Below, piece by piece: positions 39,783 to 48,576 of a stretch of 64,000 nucleotides of DNA; the stretch's first letter is position 1; each line of letters starts with the position of its first letter. Origin of the DNA: J054 sp963850255 (GTDB lineage Bacteria; Pseudomonadota; Gammaproteobacteria; Steroidobacterales; GCA-2729495); contig CAWKLL010000024.1 of assembly GCA_963850255.1 (NCBI GenBank), positions 1 to 64,000 on the forward strand, written 5' to 3'. The translations under genes were made by a program, and so were the position numbers. The notes beneath the pieces are model-generated. The model was given only the letters and a program-made list of their open reading frames with translations, was not told the origin of the DNA and did no database searches.

Positions 39783-41076
39783 GCGCGCGATTATGGCGCG
39801 TCACAATTACAGCCAGCAGCACCGCTGGCAGACCCATAAGCGAGGCGTAGACAAAGAAATTGAACCAGTCTACTGCCTCGACAATCTGACCCGAGAAGCC
39901 ACTGATGAATTTTCCCGGCAACGTCATTAGCGATGAAAACAGCGCGTACTGGGTGGCGGTATAGGCCACGTTGGTCAGCCCGGACAGGTAGGCAATAAAT
40001 ACCGTGCCGGTAAATCCCGCCGCCAGGTTGTCGGCGCTGATGGTCAGCACCAGGAACCATAGCTCAGGACCGTAAAGTGCCATGCCGGCAAAAAACAGGT
40101 TGGTAACAGCTAACAATCCGGCACCGAATACCAGCGGGCCGTTAAGTCCGTAGCGAGCCACCGCCACGCCGCCCAGCGCCGCGCCAAACAAGGTCACGGC
40201 CACGCCGAATACCTTGGTAATAGTGGCAATCTCGGCGAGCGAGAAACCCAGATCGATATAGAAGGGGTTGGCCATGACACCCAGCACCATGTCGCTGATG
40301 CGATAGACGCCGATAAACAGCAACAGCACCACGGCCCACTGACCGTTGCGATGAAAGAAATCTACGATGGGTCCGACCACGGCATCCTGCAACCAGCGAC
40401 TGAAGTCGCCGATTACGCGCAGACGCTGAGCGTGCAGGCTGGTTTCGGGCTCACTAATCAGCAGAACTGTCACCACGCCAACGCTCATGCACATGGCCAT
40501 GATCTGGTAGGCGAGTGACCAGTTGACCAGGTCGGCCACGATCAGTGCGCCGGCACCGGCCACCAGGATGGCGATGCGATAGCCGGCCTGGTAGCTGGCC
40601 GCCATGGCGCCCTGGACGCGCGTTTCGACGGCCTCGATCCGATAGGCATCAACGACGATATCCTGGGTCGCGGAAGCGAAGGCAGTCAGCACCGCAAACC
40701 AGGCGACGCGACTCAACTGCGTAGACGGATCGGCCGCGGCGATGCCGAGCAGACCGACGATGACGCCCAGCTGGGCGAGCAGCATCCAGCTGCGCCGGCG
40801 ACCGAACCAACGCGTCAGCAAGGGCAGACGCAGATGATCGACCAACGGCGCCCATAGAAACTTCAGTGAGTAGGCAATGCCGACCCAGGCGAACATGCCG
40901 ATGTCGGCCATGCTGACGTCACTAAGCGCCAGCCAGGCCGTCAGCGTGCCGGCCACCAGCAGAAAGGGTAATCCGGCCGAGAAGCCGAGAAACAGCATCG
41001 CCAGTACGCGCGGATGCAGATAAACGCGAGCCCCGGCCAGCCAGGAGTCGGCCGGCGTCTGCGGATCAGAAGTCAT
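39775..41076 (-). CDS. ampG: AmpG-like muropeptide permease (MFS)
   Basis: A 433-residue inner-membrane transporter with about 12-14 hydrophobic segments. The N-terminus (LAMLFLGFSAGLPFLLVAGT, then AYSLKFLWAPLVDHLRLPLL) and SATQDIVVDAYRIE are characteristic of AmpG, which imports anhydro-muropeptides for cell-wall recycling. Overlaps with both neighbours (Rieske gene by 8 bases, exonuclease gene by 11) make the three a tight operon. AmpG itself is well supported; transport specificity is by family. Confidence 0.85.
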   Translation of the reverse strand: MTSDPQTPADSWLAGARVYLHPRVLAMLFLGFSAGLPFLLVAGTLTAWLALSDVSMADIGMFAWVGIAYSLKFLWAPLVDHLRLPLLTRWFGRRRSWMLLAQLGVIVGLLGIAAADPSTQLSRVAWFAVLTAFASATQDIVVDAYRIEAVETRVQGAMAASYQAGYRIAILVAGAGALIVADLVNWSLAYQIMAMCMSVGVVTVLLISEPETSLHAQRLRVIGDFSRWLQDAVVGPIVDFFHRNGQWAVVLLLFIGVYRISDMVLGVMANPFYIDLGFSLAEIATITKVFGVAVTLFGAALGGVAVARYGLNGPLVFGAGLLAVTNLFFAGMALYGPELWFLVLTISADNLAAGFTGTVFIAYLSGLTNVAYTATQYALFSSLMTLPGKFISGFSGQIVEAVDWFNFFVYASLMGLPAVLLAVIVTRHNRAHE

Positions 41077-41833
41077 AGTCCATGATCAGCGGCGCGTGGT
41101 CCGAAAAACGCTTGTTCTTAAAAATTCGCGCCTTGCGAACGCTGCCGTCCAGATTGTCAGACATCACCTGGTAGTCGATGCGCCAGCCGACGTTGTTGTC
41201 CCAGGCCTGGCCGCGGTTGGACCACCAGGTGTATTGGTCCGGCTGCGGGTTTATCTCGCGGAAGGCGTCGCTAAACCCGGCCTGGTCAAACAATTCATCC
41301 ATCCAGGCGCGCTCTTCGGGCAGGAAACCTGAGTTCTTTTGATTGGAACGCCAGTTGCGTAAATCAATCTGCTTGTGAGCAATGTTCCAGTCACCACAAA
41401 TGATGGTGTCACGATCCTGCGCTCGCAGTTCACGCAGATACGGCATGAATGCATCCATGAATCGAAACTTGGAAGCCTGGCGGTCTTCGTTGGACGAACC
41501 GGACGGGGCATATAAAGAGATGACGCTGAGCCGGCCAAAGCGTGCTTCGAGATAACGACCTTCATCATCGAACTCGGCCACACCGAAGCCGCGAATCACT
41601 TCGTCGGGTTCACGCCGACTGTACAAGGCGGTACCGCTGTAGCCTTTGCGCTGAGCGTCCTCGTAGAAGCAATGCCAGCCGCGCGGAAAAAAACACGGGT
41701 CTTCAAGCTGATGAACCTGCGCCTTGGTTTCCTGGATACACACCAGGTCGGCCGACTGGCGCGGCAACCACTGATAAAAGCCCTTGCGCGCTGCAGCACG
41801 GATGCCATTGGTGTTGACGGTAATAATGCGCAT
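41066..41833 (-). CDS. xthA: Exodeoxyribonuclease III-family protein (Crc-type position, catalytic residues kept)
   Basis: A 255-residue EEP-fold nuclease. Catalytic residues are all present: Glu in CIQETKAQVHQLE, Asp and Asn in CGDWNIAHKQIDLRNW and the Asp-His pair in FSDHAPLIMDYDF. ExoIII removes nucleotides from 3' ends and cleaves abasic sites. The gene is divergent from pyrE, the place held by crc in Pseudomonas, and the overall form (DPCFFPRGWHCF, FREINPQPDQYTWW) is close to Crc, which has lost these residues. So this is probably a working nuclease from the lineage that gave rise to Crc. Confidence 0.85.
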   Translation of the reverse strand: MRIITVNTNGIRAAARKGFYQWLPRQSADLVCIQETKAQVHQLEDPCFFPRGWHCFYEDAQRKGYSGTALYSRREPDEVIRGFGVAEFDDEGRYLEARFGRLSVISLYAPSGSSNEDRQASKFRFMDAFMPYLRELRAQDRDTIICGDWNIAHKQIDLRNWRSNQKNSGFLPEERAWMDELFDQAGFSDAFREINPQPDQYTWWSNRGQAWDNNVGWRIDYQVMSDNLDGSVRKARIFKNKRFSDHAPLIMDYDF

Positions 41834-41911
41834 CGGGACTGCAAAAAAAACGGCGGGATCGCTGTGCGATACTCTACCAGAAGCTATCCGTTACGCCGCA
41901 CGAACCGCGCC

Positions 41912-42592
41912 ATGTCTGACTACAAAAACGCGTTTATAGAATTATCACTGTCCGTCGGCGCGCTGCGCTTCGGCGAGTTCAAGCTGAAGTCAGGCCGAAT
42001 AAGCCCGTACTTTTTTAATGCCGGGCTGTTCAACACCGGGCGATCGGCAGCCGCTCTGGGCAAATCTTACGCCGCCGCGGTGCAGGCCTCCGGACTGTCC
42101 TTCGAGCTGATTTTCGGGCCTGCCTATAAAGGCATTCCGCTGGCGGCACTCACCGCCGCCGCGCTGGCCGAGCAACACGCGCGAGATCTGCCCTATTGTT
42201 TTAACCGCAAGGAAGCCAAGGATCATGGTGAGGGCGGCAGTATCGTCGGCGCCGAACTGGCCGGCCGGGTGCTGATCGTCGACGATGTTATTACCGCCGG
42301 CACCGCCATTCGCGAGGCTATGCAGATCATTGCCGATGCCGGCGCCACGCCGGCCGGAGTGTTGATTGCCCTGGACCGCCAGGAGCGCGGCCAGGCCGAG
42401 CAATCAGCCGTGCAGGAGGTGGAAGCCCGCTTCGGGATTCCCGTGGTGAGCATCATTCGCCTCGATGACCTCATCGCCCATGTGGCAGAAGCCCCTGAAT
42501 ATGCTAGTTTTATTCCCGCCATGCTTGAGTACCGCAAACGCTACGGTGTGGACGGTCAGGCGCCGAATCCAGGTCACAGTTTGACCGGCTGA
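41912..42592 (+). CDS. pyrE: Orotate phosphoribosyltransferase
   Basis: A 226-residue enzyme of pyrimidine synthesis, joining orotate to PRPP to give OMP. The ATG at 41912 (MSDYKNAFIELSLSVGALRF) is the family start; upstream in-frame codons are leader. Motifs are FKLKSGRISPYFFNAG, GPAYKGIPLA, the flexible loop CFNRKEAKDHGEGG and the PRPP site VLIVDDVITAGTAIREA. Divergent from the ExoIII-type gene with a 78-base gap. Confidence 0.95.
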   Translation: MSDYKNAFIELSLSVGALRFGEFKLKSGRISPYFFNAGLFNTGRSAAALGKSYAAAVQASGLSFELIFGPAYKGIPLAALTAAALAEQHARDLPYCFNRKEAKDHGEGGSIVGAELAGRVLIVDDVITAGTAIREAMQIIADAGATPAGVLIALDRQERGQAEQSAVQEVEARFGIPVVSIIRLDDLIAHVAEAPEYASFIPAMLEYRKRYGVDGQAPNPGHSLTG

Positions 42593-42639
42593 CCAATGTC
42601 ATAATTGCTAACCGAAGATACTGCTGGGAGGCTTTCTGC

Positions 42640-43290
42640 ATGCGCAAAATGCCGGTCAAAATCGTACTGCTGATGCTGCTGGCCGGGCTGGTGGCAGGTC
42701 CTGTGCTGGCCAAGGAAGCCCAGCGCAAAGTCTATCGGTGGGTCGATGATCAGGGTGTCGTCCATTTTGGCGACAGCGTACCCGCCGAGCACGCCAGCAG
42801 TGATCGCCAGATACTCAACAAGCACGGTGTGCCGGTGGATTCCCAGGAAGGCCAGATCACGCCGGCCGAACAAAAAGCCAATGCCGTAGCCGCGGCAGAG
42901 GCAGAGCGCTTGCAGGCGCTGGAAGACGCGCGCCAGGCGCGTGATGCCACCCTGCTAAATACCTATTTGTCAGTCAGCGAAATCGAGCGACTGCGCGATC
43001 AGCGGCAGGAACTGCTCGACGGTCAGATTCAGTTGACGGAGCTGTACCTGGAAAGCCTGCGCGTGAAACTGGCCAAGCTGCAAAAAGATGCCACGCGTTT
43101 CCGCCCCTACAACAAAGACCCCAATGCGCCACCCTTGCATGAAAACCTGGCGCGCGAATTATCTGACACGCTGGACTCGATTATTTCCTACGAGCAGAGC
43201 CTGGAAAGCGTGCGCGAAAACAAGGCGCAGCTGGTCGCCAAGTTTGACTCTGATATCGATCGCTTTCGGGAACTGAAAGGCCTGGAATAG
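42640..43290 (+). CDS. DUF4124-domain exported protein
   Basis: A 216-residue protein with a signal peptide (VKIVLLMLLAGLVAGPVLA) and a DUF4124 domain just after it (VYRWVDDQGVVHFGDSVPAE), followed by an alpha-helical, coiled-coil-prone part rich in Glu, Arg and Gln (about 85-216). DUF4124 proteins are common periplasmic or envelope proteins of gammaproteobacteria with no set function. The ATG follows GGGAGG. It ends 13 bases before the convergent dut gene. Confidence 0.85.
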   Translation: MRKMPVKIVLLMLLAGLVAGPVLAKEAQRKVYRWVDDQGVVHFGDSVPAEHASSDRQILNKHGVPVDSQEGQITPAEQKANAVAAAEAERLQALEDARQARDATLLNTYLSVSEIERLRDQRQELLDGQIQLTELYLESLRVKLAKLQKDATRFRPYNKDPNAPPLHENLARELSDTLDSIISYEQSLESVRENKAQLVAKFDSDIDRFRELKGLE

Positions 43291-43303
43291 CCTGACCAGG
43301 GGC

Positions 43304-43762
43304 TTACTGCCCCGTATGGCCGAAGCCGCCGCTGCCGCGCAGACTGGCGTCAAATTCTTCCACGACCTGGAACTCTGCCTGAACCACGGGCACAAAAACC
43401 ATTTGCGCCAGGCGTGCGCCCGGTTCAATCACGAAACTCTCGCTGCCGCGATTCCAACAGGACACGAACACCTGGCCCTGATAGTCCGAGTCAATCAGAC
43501 CCACCAGGTTACCGAGCACGATACCGTGCTTATGGCCCAGACCCGAGCGCGGCAGAATGGTCGCGGCCAGCTGCGGATCTGCCATATGAATAGCTATCCC
43601 GCTGGGGATCAGCTGGGTTTCACCCGGTTCCAGTGTGAGCGGCTGATCGATACAGGCGCGCAGATCAATACCCGCCGATCCGGGCGTGGCGTAATCGGGC
43701 AGCGGAAACTCGTTGCCGAGTCGCTGATCCAGAATCTTCAGCTGAATGGGTCGACGGCTCAT
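43304..43762 (-). CDS. dut: dUTP diphosphatase
   Basis: A 152-residue trimeric dUTPase that hydrolyses dUTP to dUMP. The five family motifs are present: GSAGIDLRACI, LPRSGLGHKHGIVLGN, GLIDSDYQGQV, GARLAQMVFVPV and the C-terminal arm RGSGGFGHTGQ. Five bases separate it from coaBC on the same strand, the usual coaBC-dut pair. Confidence 0.95.
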   Translation of the reverse strand: MSRRPIQLKILDQRLGNEFPLPDYATPGSAGIDLRACIDQPLTLEPGETQLIPSGIAIHMADPQLAATILPRSGLGHKHGIVLGNLVGLIDSDYQGQVFVSCWNRGSESFVIEPGARLAQMVFVPVVQAEFQVVEEFDASLRGSGGFGHTGQ

Positions 43763-43767
43763 GCGGG

Positions 43768-45009
43768 TCAGGAAGCGCTGGGCTGACGCAGCGGTGTAGG
43801 CGCCGATGCGGTCTCACGGAAGCGCGCTGCCACCAACTCAACAAGCTCGGCCGCCAACGCCAGCTTGGACATGGCCGGCAGCGACTGCTGCGCATCCCGC
43901 CAGATCACCAGCGCACTGTTGTCGTCGCTGTCAAAACCCAGGTTCTCACCGACCAGGTTGGCAACGATCATATCCAGCTGCTTGCCGGCAAGTTTCTCGC
44001 GGGCATGCCGCTCGAGATGCTGGGTTTCGGCCGCGAAACCAACCGTGAACGGACCATTTGGCATGGCCGCCACCTCACGCAGGACATCGGGCGACTTGAT
44101 CATATTCAGCGACATGCTGTCCTGGTGCTTCTTGATCTTGTGCAGGGCAATTTCCGCGGGACGGTAATCGGCAATGGCTGCCGCACCTATATAGATGTGC
44201 GAATTCTCGGCCTGGGCCAGCGTCGCGGCGCGCATCTGTTCGGCGGTCTCGACATCGATACGGTCCACGCCGGCCGGGGTCGGCAAGGCGACGGGACCGG
44301 CCACCAGGGTCACCCGGGCACCGGCAGCGGCAGCCGCGCGGGCAATGGCGAAACCCATTTTTCCGGAACTGCGGTTGCTGACAAAGCGCACCGGGTCGAT
44401 CGGCTCACGGGTGGGCCCGGCGCTGATCAGGACCGACAAATTCTGCAATGAGCCGGTTTTGAAAGGTCGCTGGGCCAGCACTTCGGCGACAATCTCGGCG
44501 GGTTCGAGCATTCGGCCCGGCCCGTTATCGCCGCAGGCCTGCTCACCGCTGGCCGGACCGATCACCTGCACGCCACGCCCGCTGAGGGTGGCCAGATTCT
44601 GCTGGGTAGCCGGATGCCGCCACATGGCCTGATTCATCGCCGGGGCAATGACCAGCGGCGCATCGGTGGCCAGACACAGCGTGGTCAGCAAGCTGCCTGC
44701 CGCGCCCGCGGCGAGCTCGGCCATGATATTGGCCGTGGCCGGAGCAATCAGCACCAGGTCTGCCCAGCGCGCCAGTTCGATATGACCCATGGCCGCTTCG
44801 GCCTGCTCGTCCCAAAGCTCGCCACGCACCGGCTGCCCGGAGACGGCCTGAAAAACCACCGGTGAAACCAGGCGAGCGGCACTGGGTGTCACCACCACGC
44901 GAACTTCAGCGCCCTGCTCGCGCAGCCTGCGCACCACATCCGGGGTCTTGTAGGCGGCGATGCCACCGGTTACCCCGAGCAGAATTCTCATTGTGCCTTC
45001 AGAGCTCAT
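43768..45009 (-). CDS. coaBC: Bifunctional phosphopantothenoylcysteine decarboxylase / synthetase
   Basis: A 413-residue flavoprotein of coenzyme A synthesis. The N-terminal CoaC domain has LLGVTGGIAAYKTPDVVRRL, the catalytic His in MGHIELARWAD, PAMNQAMWRHPA and the Cys of EQACGDNGPGRM. The C-terminal CoaB domain (from about 195) has SAGPTREPIDPVRFVSNRSS and AAAIADYRP. Three starts are possible (TTG 45015, ATG 45009, ATG 44991); 45009 is used, though AAGG also precedes 44991. Divergent from radC. Confidence 0.94.
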   Translation of the reverse strand: MSSEGTMRILLGVTGGIAAYKTPDVVRRLREQGAEVRVVVTPSAARLVSPVVFQAVSGQPVRGELWDEQAEAAMGHIELARWADLVLIAPATANIMAELAAGAAGSLLTTLCLATDAPLVIAPAMNQAMWRHPATQQNLATLSGRGVQVIGPASGEQACGDNGPGRMLEPAEIVAEVLAQRPFKTGSLQNLSVLISAGPTREPIDPVRFVSNRSSGKMGFAIARAAAAAGARVTLVAGPVALPTPAGVDRIDVETAEQMRAATLAQAENSHIYIGAAAIADYRPAEIALHKIKKHQDSMSLNMIKSPDVLREVAAMPNGPFTVGFAAETQHLERHAREKLAGKQLDMIVANLVGENLGFDSDDNSALVIWRDAQQSLPAMSKLALAAELVELVAARFRETASAPTPLRQPSAS

Positions 45010-45131
45010 GCTCAATTTCCGTCGTTGTTGGGCAAAGATTATCGCACCGTGGCCGATTCCGCTGTGATTTGTGGCCAGGGCGGCGAGATTCGCGGCTTGG
45101 TCAGCCCTGGCAGGGCGGCCAGAATGTGCGC

Positions 45132-45815
45132 ATGGCGCAAGCTTCCATCAAGCAGTGGCCGATCAACGAGCGGCCCCGAGAGCGCCTGTTGCAGGGCGGA
45201 CCCGCCGGGCTGTCGGATGCGGAAGTACTGGCTATATTACTGGGGCGCGGCATCGCCGGCCTGTCGGCGGTAGACCTGGCGCGGGCCCTGCTAAGTCGAT
45301 TTGGCGGCCTGCGCGGCCTGCTCAATGCGGCTAAGGATGAGTTGCAGCAGGTCCATGGCGTCGGCCCCGGCCGCGCCGCCCTGGTACTGGCAGCCCGGGA
45401 GTGCAGCCGCCGCTATTTTGAAGCCACCCTGGTGCCGGGTCGCAGCATCGGCTCGCCCACGGACAGCCGGGAGTTCCTGCTGGCGCGACTGCGCGATCGC
45501 CCGCATGAAGTGTTCTGCTGCCTGTTCCTGGACAATCGCCACCGCGTTCTGGCCTTTGAGGAGCTGTTCCGCGGCACCCTGGACAACACCACGGTGTATC
45601 CGCGCGAGGTGGTCAAGCAGGCGCTGGCCCATAATGCCGGCGCCGTGATCCTGGCGCACAACCACCCGTCCGGGGTGGCCGAGCCCAGCGAGGCTGACCA
45701 GCTGATCACCCGGCGTATCCGCGCAGCGCTGGAACTGGTGGATATCCGGCTACTGGACCATTTTGTTATCGGTGACGGCCTGTGCGTCTCGCTGGCCGGG
45801 CGTGGATTGCTCTAG
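45132..45815 (+). CDS. radC: RadC-family JAB1/MPN-domain protein
   Basis: A 227-residue protein starting at ATG 45132 (MAQASIKQWPINERPRERL, the usual opening). Helix-hairpin-helix repeats (VDLARALLSRFGGL, VHGVGPGRAALVL) precede an MPN metal-binding domain with EELFRGTLDNTTVYPREVVK and the zinc motif AHNHPSGVAEPSEAD. Once thought a repair protein, its function is unsettled. The longer upstream frame to 44862 overlaps coaBC antisense and is not used. Next to coaBC and rpmB as in Escherichia coli. Confidence 0.92.
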   Translation: MAQASIKQWPINERPRERLLQGGPAGLSDAEVLAILLGRGIAGLSAVDLARALLSRFGGLRGLLNAAKDELQQVHGVGPGRAALVLAARECSRRYFEATLVPGRSIGSPTDSREFLLARLRDRPHEVFCCLFLDNRHRVLAFEELFRGTLDNTTVYPREVVKQALAHNAGAVILAHNHPSGVAEPSEADQLITRRIRAALELVDIRLLDHFVIGDGLCVSLAGRGLL

Positions 45816-45833
45816 GCCGCATTGCGGCACGCC

Positions 45834-45862
45834 TTGCCTGAGGGCCGCCAGACTGGTATAAA
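45834..45862 (+). promoter_or_regulatory. Sigma-70 promoter for rpmB-rpmG
   Basis: TTGCCT and TATAAA are separated by exactly 17 bases. The -10 ends 57 bases before the rpmB ATG, and the leader is GC-rich, as expected for a strong ribosomal-protein promoter. Confidence 0.6.
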
Positions 45863-45919
45863 TGCGGCCCTTTCGCCGCTGCTGCTGCGGCCAAACCGCT
45901 GATTTAACAGAGGTTCAGA

Positions 45920-46156
45920 ATGTCTCGCGTCTGTCAGATAACCGGCAAACGACCTATTGCCGGCAATAATGTATCGCACGCCAATAATCGAACCCGGCGT
46001 CGCTTTCTGCCGAACTTGCATAGCCATCGTTTCTGGCTGGAAAGCGAGAACCGCTTCGTCAAGTTGCGCATCAGCACAAAGGGCTTGCGCATAATTGACA
46101 AGCACGGCATCGAAAAAGTCGTGGCCGATCTTCGCGCCCGTGGCGAAAAAGTCTAG
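45920..46156 (+). CDS. rpmB: Ribosomal protein bL28
   Basis: A 78-residue large-subunit ribosomal protein: SRVCQITGKRPIAGNNVSHA, then NRTRRRFLPNLHSHRFW and VKLRISTKGLRIIDKHGIEK. Full length for the family. It precedes rpmG by 14 bases in the usual order. Confidence 0.97.
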   Translation: MSRVCQITGKRPIAGNNVSHANNRTRRRFLPNLHSHRFWLESENRFVKLRISTKGLRIIDKHGIEKVVADLRARGEKV

Positions 46157-46170
46157 AGCGGAGCGTCAGC

Positions 46171-46339
46171 ATGGCCAAGAGTAATCGCGAAAAAATCAAA
46201 CTGGTGTCGACGGCCGAAACCGGTCACTACTACACGACCACGAAGAACAAGAAGCTGCACCCGGAGAAAATGGAAGTGCGTAAGTACGATCCCGAGGGTG
46301 CGCAAGCATGTTGCCTACAAAGAAGGCAAAATCAAATAG
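46171..46339 (+). pseudogene. rpmG: Ribosomal protein bL33, interrupted by one extra base
   Basis: The first 41 codons are perfect bL33 (MAKSNREKIKLVSTAETGHY, TTTKNKKLHPEKMEVRKYD). In the CCC run at 46291-46293 one base too many shifts the frame. Dropping it restores DPRVRKHVAYKEGKIK and a TAG at 46337-46339, the normal end. bL33 is a core ribosomal protein and the sequence on both sides of the break is intact, so this is almost certainly a sequence error rather than a dead gene. Confidence 0.88.
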
Positions 46340-46363
46340 GCCGGTCAGTACTTTTGACCAGGC

Positions 46364-46393
46364 AAAAAAACCCGCCACACGGCGGGTTTTTTT
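46364..46393. terminator. Bidirectional rho-independent terminator
   Basis: A stem CCCGCC/GGCGGG with loop ACAC is preceded by seven A and followed by seven T, so it can end both the rpmB-rpmG transcript and the convergent desaturase transcript. Confidence 0.88.
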
Positions 46394-46413
46394 ATACGCC
46401 AGTGTCGCGCTGC

Positions 46414-47607
46414 TCAGGCTGTTGCCATGGCAGGCTGTGGCAGATATTCACGCAGGCGTGCCGAGAAATCCTGCAATGACTTGATACCGCTCGCCTCCGC
46501 CTGAACGCACCAGTCTTTCAACTGCGCCACCAGCTTGTCATTGCTGACGTTGGCCTGTTCCCACAGGCTCTGCAACTGCTGACGGTACTCGTGCACGGTG
46601 CGCAGGTTCCGGTTATCGGCCAACAGATTTGACAGGCGTGCCTGGGCTTCCGAATCGAGTAACTGCTGACGGCGGGTCAGCAGGGTGCGAGCGCGTCGCA
46701 GCTGCTCATGGCCGACGTTGCGCGCAGACGCTTCAAGCTCCAGTACCGGACGCACCACGGTACGTGAATAGTCACGCAGCACATGCATGCGATTCTGCAG
46801 CACGGCACGCACGGTATCCAGATCAACATTGCGCGGCTTGCCGGCAAAATGCGGTTGTGGAGCAACGCGGCGAATCTGGCACATTCTCAATGCCCGCAGA
46901 ACGTTGATGTACATCCAGCCAAGATCGAATTCCCAGCTGCGCACGGAGAATTTTGCCGAGGTCGGAAAAGCGTGGTGATTGTTGTGCAGTTCTTCACCCC
47001 CGATGAACAGGCCCCAGGGCACCAGGTTGGTGGAGGCGTCATCGGATTCGAAGTTGCGGTAGCCCTTGGCATGGCCGAGGCCGTTAATTACGCCAGCCGC
47101 GAATACTGGCATGGCCATCATTTGCACGGCGAAAATCGTAATGCCGGGCAGGCCGAAAAAAACCAGGTTGAACGCCAGCATGATATAGACACCCAGCAGG
47201 CTGAAACGCGCGTAGATGTTGCGCTCGATCCAGTCGTCGGGGCAGCCGCGACCGTATTTCTCGAGAGTTTCCTGATTATCCGTTTCAACCCGATACAATT
47301 CCGCACCTTCCAGCAATACTTTGCTGAGGCCAAATACCACCGGACTGTGCGGATCGCCATCGCGTTCGCACATGGCGTGATGTTTGCGATGTACCGCCAC
47401 CCACTCGCGAGTGACCATGCCGGAAGTCAGCCATATCCACAGACGGAAAAAATGGCGAACGGCGGGATGCAGGTCGATGGCGCGATGAGCCTGGTCGCGA
47501 TGCAGATACAGCGTCACGCCCGCCATGGAAATCTGCACCATGACAATAGCCATGGCGATGTAGCCCCAAAGGGACAGATTTGCCAAACCGTACAGGTATT
47601 CAGTCAT
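46414..47607 (-). CDS. Membrane fatty-acid (acyl-CoA type) desaturase
   Basis: A 397-residue membrane enzyme from ATG 47607 (AGGAG upstream). Two hydrophobic pairs flank three His boxes that hold a di-iron centre: HRDQAH, HRKHH and HNNHH, with GLGHAKGYRNFES between. This is the delta-9 type that inserts double bonds into acyl chains. The last 130 residues form a helical, charged tail (RARTLLTRRQQLLDSEAQ) seen in related gammaproteobacterial desaturases. A role in membrane fluidity is inferred. Convergent with rpmG across a shared terminator. Confidence 0.9.
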   Translation of the reverse strand: MTEYLYGLANLSLWGYIAMAIVMVQISMAGVTLYLHRDQAHRAIDLHPAVRHFFRLWIWLTSGMVTREWVAVHRKHHAMCERDGDPHSPVVFGLSKVLLEGAELYRVETDNQETLEKYGRGCPDDWIERNIYARFSLLGVYIMLAFNLVFFGLPGITIFAVQMMAMPVFAAGVINGLGHAKGYRNFESDDASTNLVPWGLFIGGEELHNNHHAFPTSAKFSVRSWEFDLGWMYINVLRALRMCQIRRVAPQPHFAGKPRNVDLDTVRAVLQNRMHVLRDYSRTVVRPVLELEASARNVGHEQLRRARTLLTRRQQLLDSEAQARLSNLLADNRNLRTVHEYRQQLQSLWEQANVSNDKLVAQLKDWCVQAEASGIKSLQDFSARLREYLPQPAMATA

Positions 47608-47748
47608 CGCTCGTCCTGCTCCTCGCAGCGGGAAGTGGCGGGAACTATAGCGGAAGGCCAGTGCCTCTCCAAGGAAACACAGCATGCCTGGCACATCTGT
47701 TTCCGGTCTTTCCTGCTTTGCAGCATGAGGCGCGTGTGATGCACCGAT

Positions 47749-48564
47749 ATGCCTGAATTACCGGAGGTAGAAACGACGCGTCGAGGCATTGCGCCACACC
47801 TGGAAGGCCAGCAAATCCGCCGGCTGCAGGTCCGCGAGCGGCGCCTGCGCTGGCCGGTACCCGACGGGATGGAGGCGCATCTGCGCGGCGCGAGGGTTCA
47901 ACGTGTGCTGCGACGCGCCAAATACCTGCTGCTGGAAACCAGCCGGGGCACCGCGCTGATGCATCTCGGCATGAGCGGGTCATTACGCGTGATGCCACGG
48001 GGATCTGCACCGAACGTGCACGATCACTACGACATCGAGCTGGAAAATGGTGCGATCCTGCGCTTTTGTGACCCACGCCGATTCGGTGCGCTGCTCTGGG
48101 GCGCAAACCAGCCGCTCAGCCACCCCCTGCTGGCGCGACTGGGCCCGGAGCCGCTGGACCCGGCGTTTAACGGCAACTACCTGTATACGGCCAGCCGCGG
48201 TCGTCGCGTCGCGATCAAAGCGCACATCATGAACGGGCAGGTAGTCGTCGGGGTCGGCAACATCTACGCCAGTGAATCGCTGTTTCTGGCCGGGATCCAT
48301 CCGCTGCGCCCGGCCGGCCGTATTTCCCAGGCGCGCATGCAGCACCTGGCCGACGCGATCAAGGAGACTTTGCAGGCTGCGATCAAAGCCGGTGGCACCA
48401 CGCTGCGGGATTTCTACGGCAGTGACGGGCAGCCCGGCTACTTCAAGCAGGCGCTGCGCGTTTACGACCGCGAAGCCGAGCCCTGTGAAAAATGTTCCGG
48501 CGATATTCGCCAGCGCGTCATCGGTCAGCGTTCGAGTTACTACTGCGTAAATTGCCAGCGCTAG
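47749..48564 (+). CDS. mutM: Formamidopyrimidine-DNA glycosylase
   Basis: A 271-residue base-excision-repair enzyme that removes oxidised purines such as 8-oxoguanine and cuts the abasic site. The catalytic N-terminal Pro-Glu is present (MPELPEVETTRRGI), with the lysine of RAKYLLLE and the helix-two-turn-helix GVGNIYASESLFLAGI. A C-terminal zinc finger has four Cys (CEKCSGDI, YYCVNCQR). Full length. Confidence 0.96.
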   Translation: MPELPEVETTRRGIAPHLEGQQIRRLQVRERRLRWPVPDGMEAHLRGARVQRVLRRAKYLLLETSRGTALMHLGMSGSLRVMPRGSAPNVHDHYDIELENGAILRFCDPRRFGALLWGANQPLSHPLLARLGPEPLDPAFNGNYLYTASRGRRVAIKAHIMNGQVVVGVGNIYASESLFLAGIHPLRPAGRISQARMQHLADAIKETLQAAIKAGGTTLRDFYGSDGQPGYFKQALRVYDREAEPCEKCSGDIRQRVIGQRSSYYCVNCQR

Positions 48565-48576
48565 GCGCGCGCTGGC

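Noticed and set aside
41672..41911. N-terminal extension of pyrE to 41672
   Set aside because: It lies antisense to the ExoIII-type gene, and the normal PyrE start is at 41912.
44862..45131. N-terminal extension of radC to 44862
   Set aside because: Antisense to coaBC; the family opening MAQASIKQWP begins at 45132.
46783..47739. 318-codon plus-strand frame
   Set aside because: Antisense to the fatty-acid desaturase with its three His boxes; no signal of its own.
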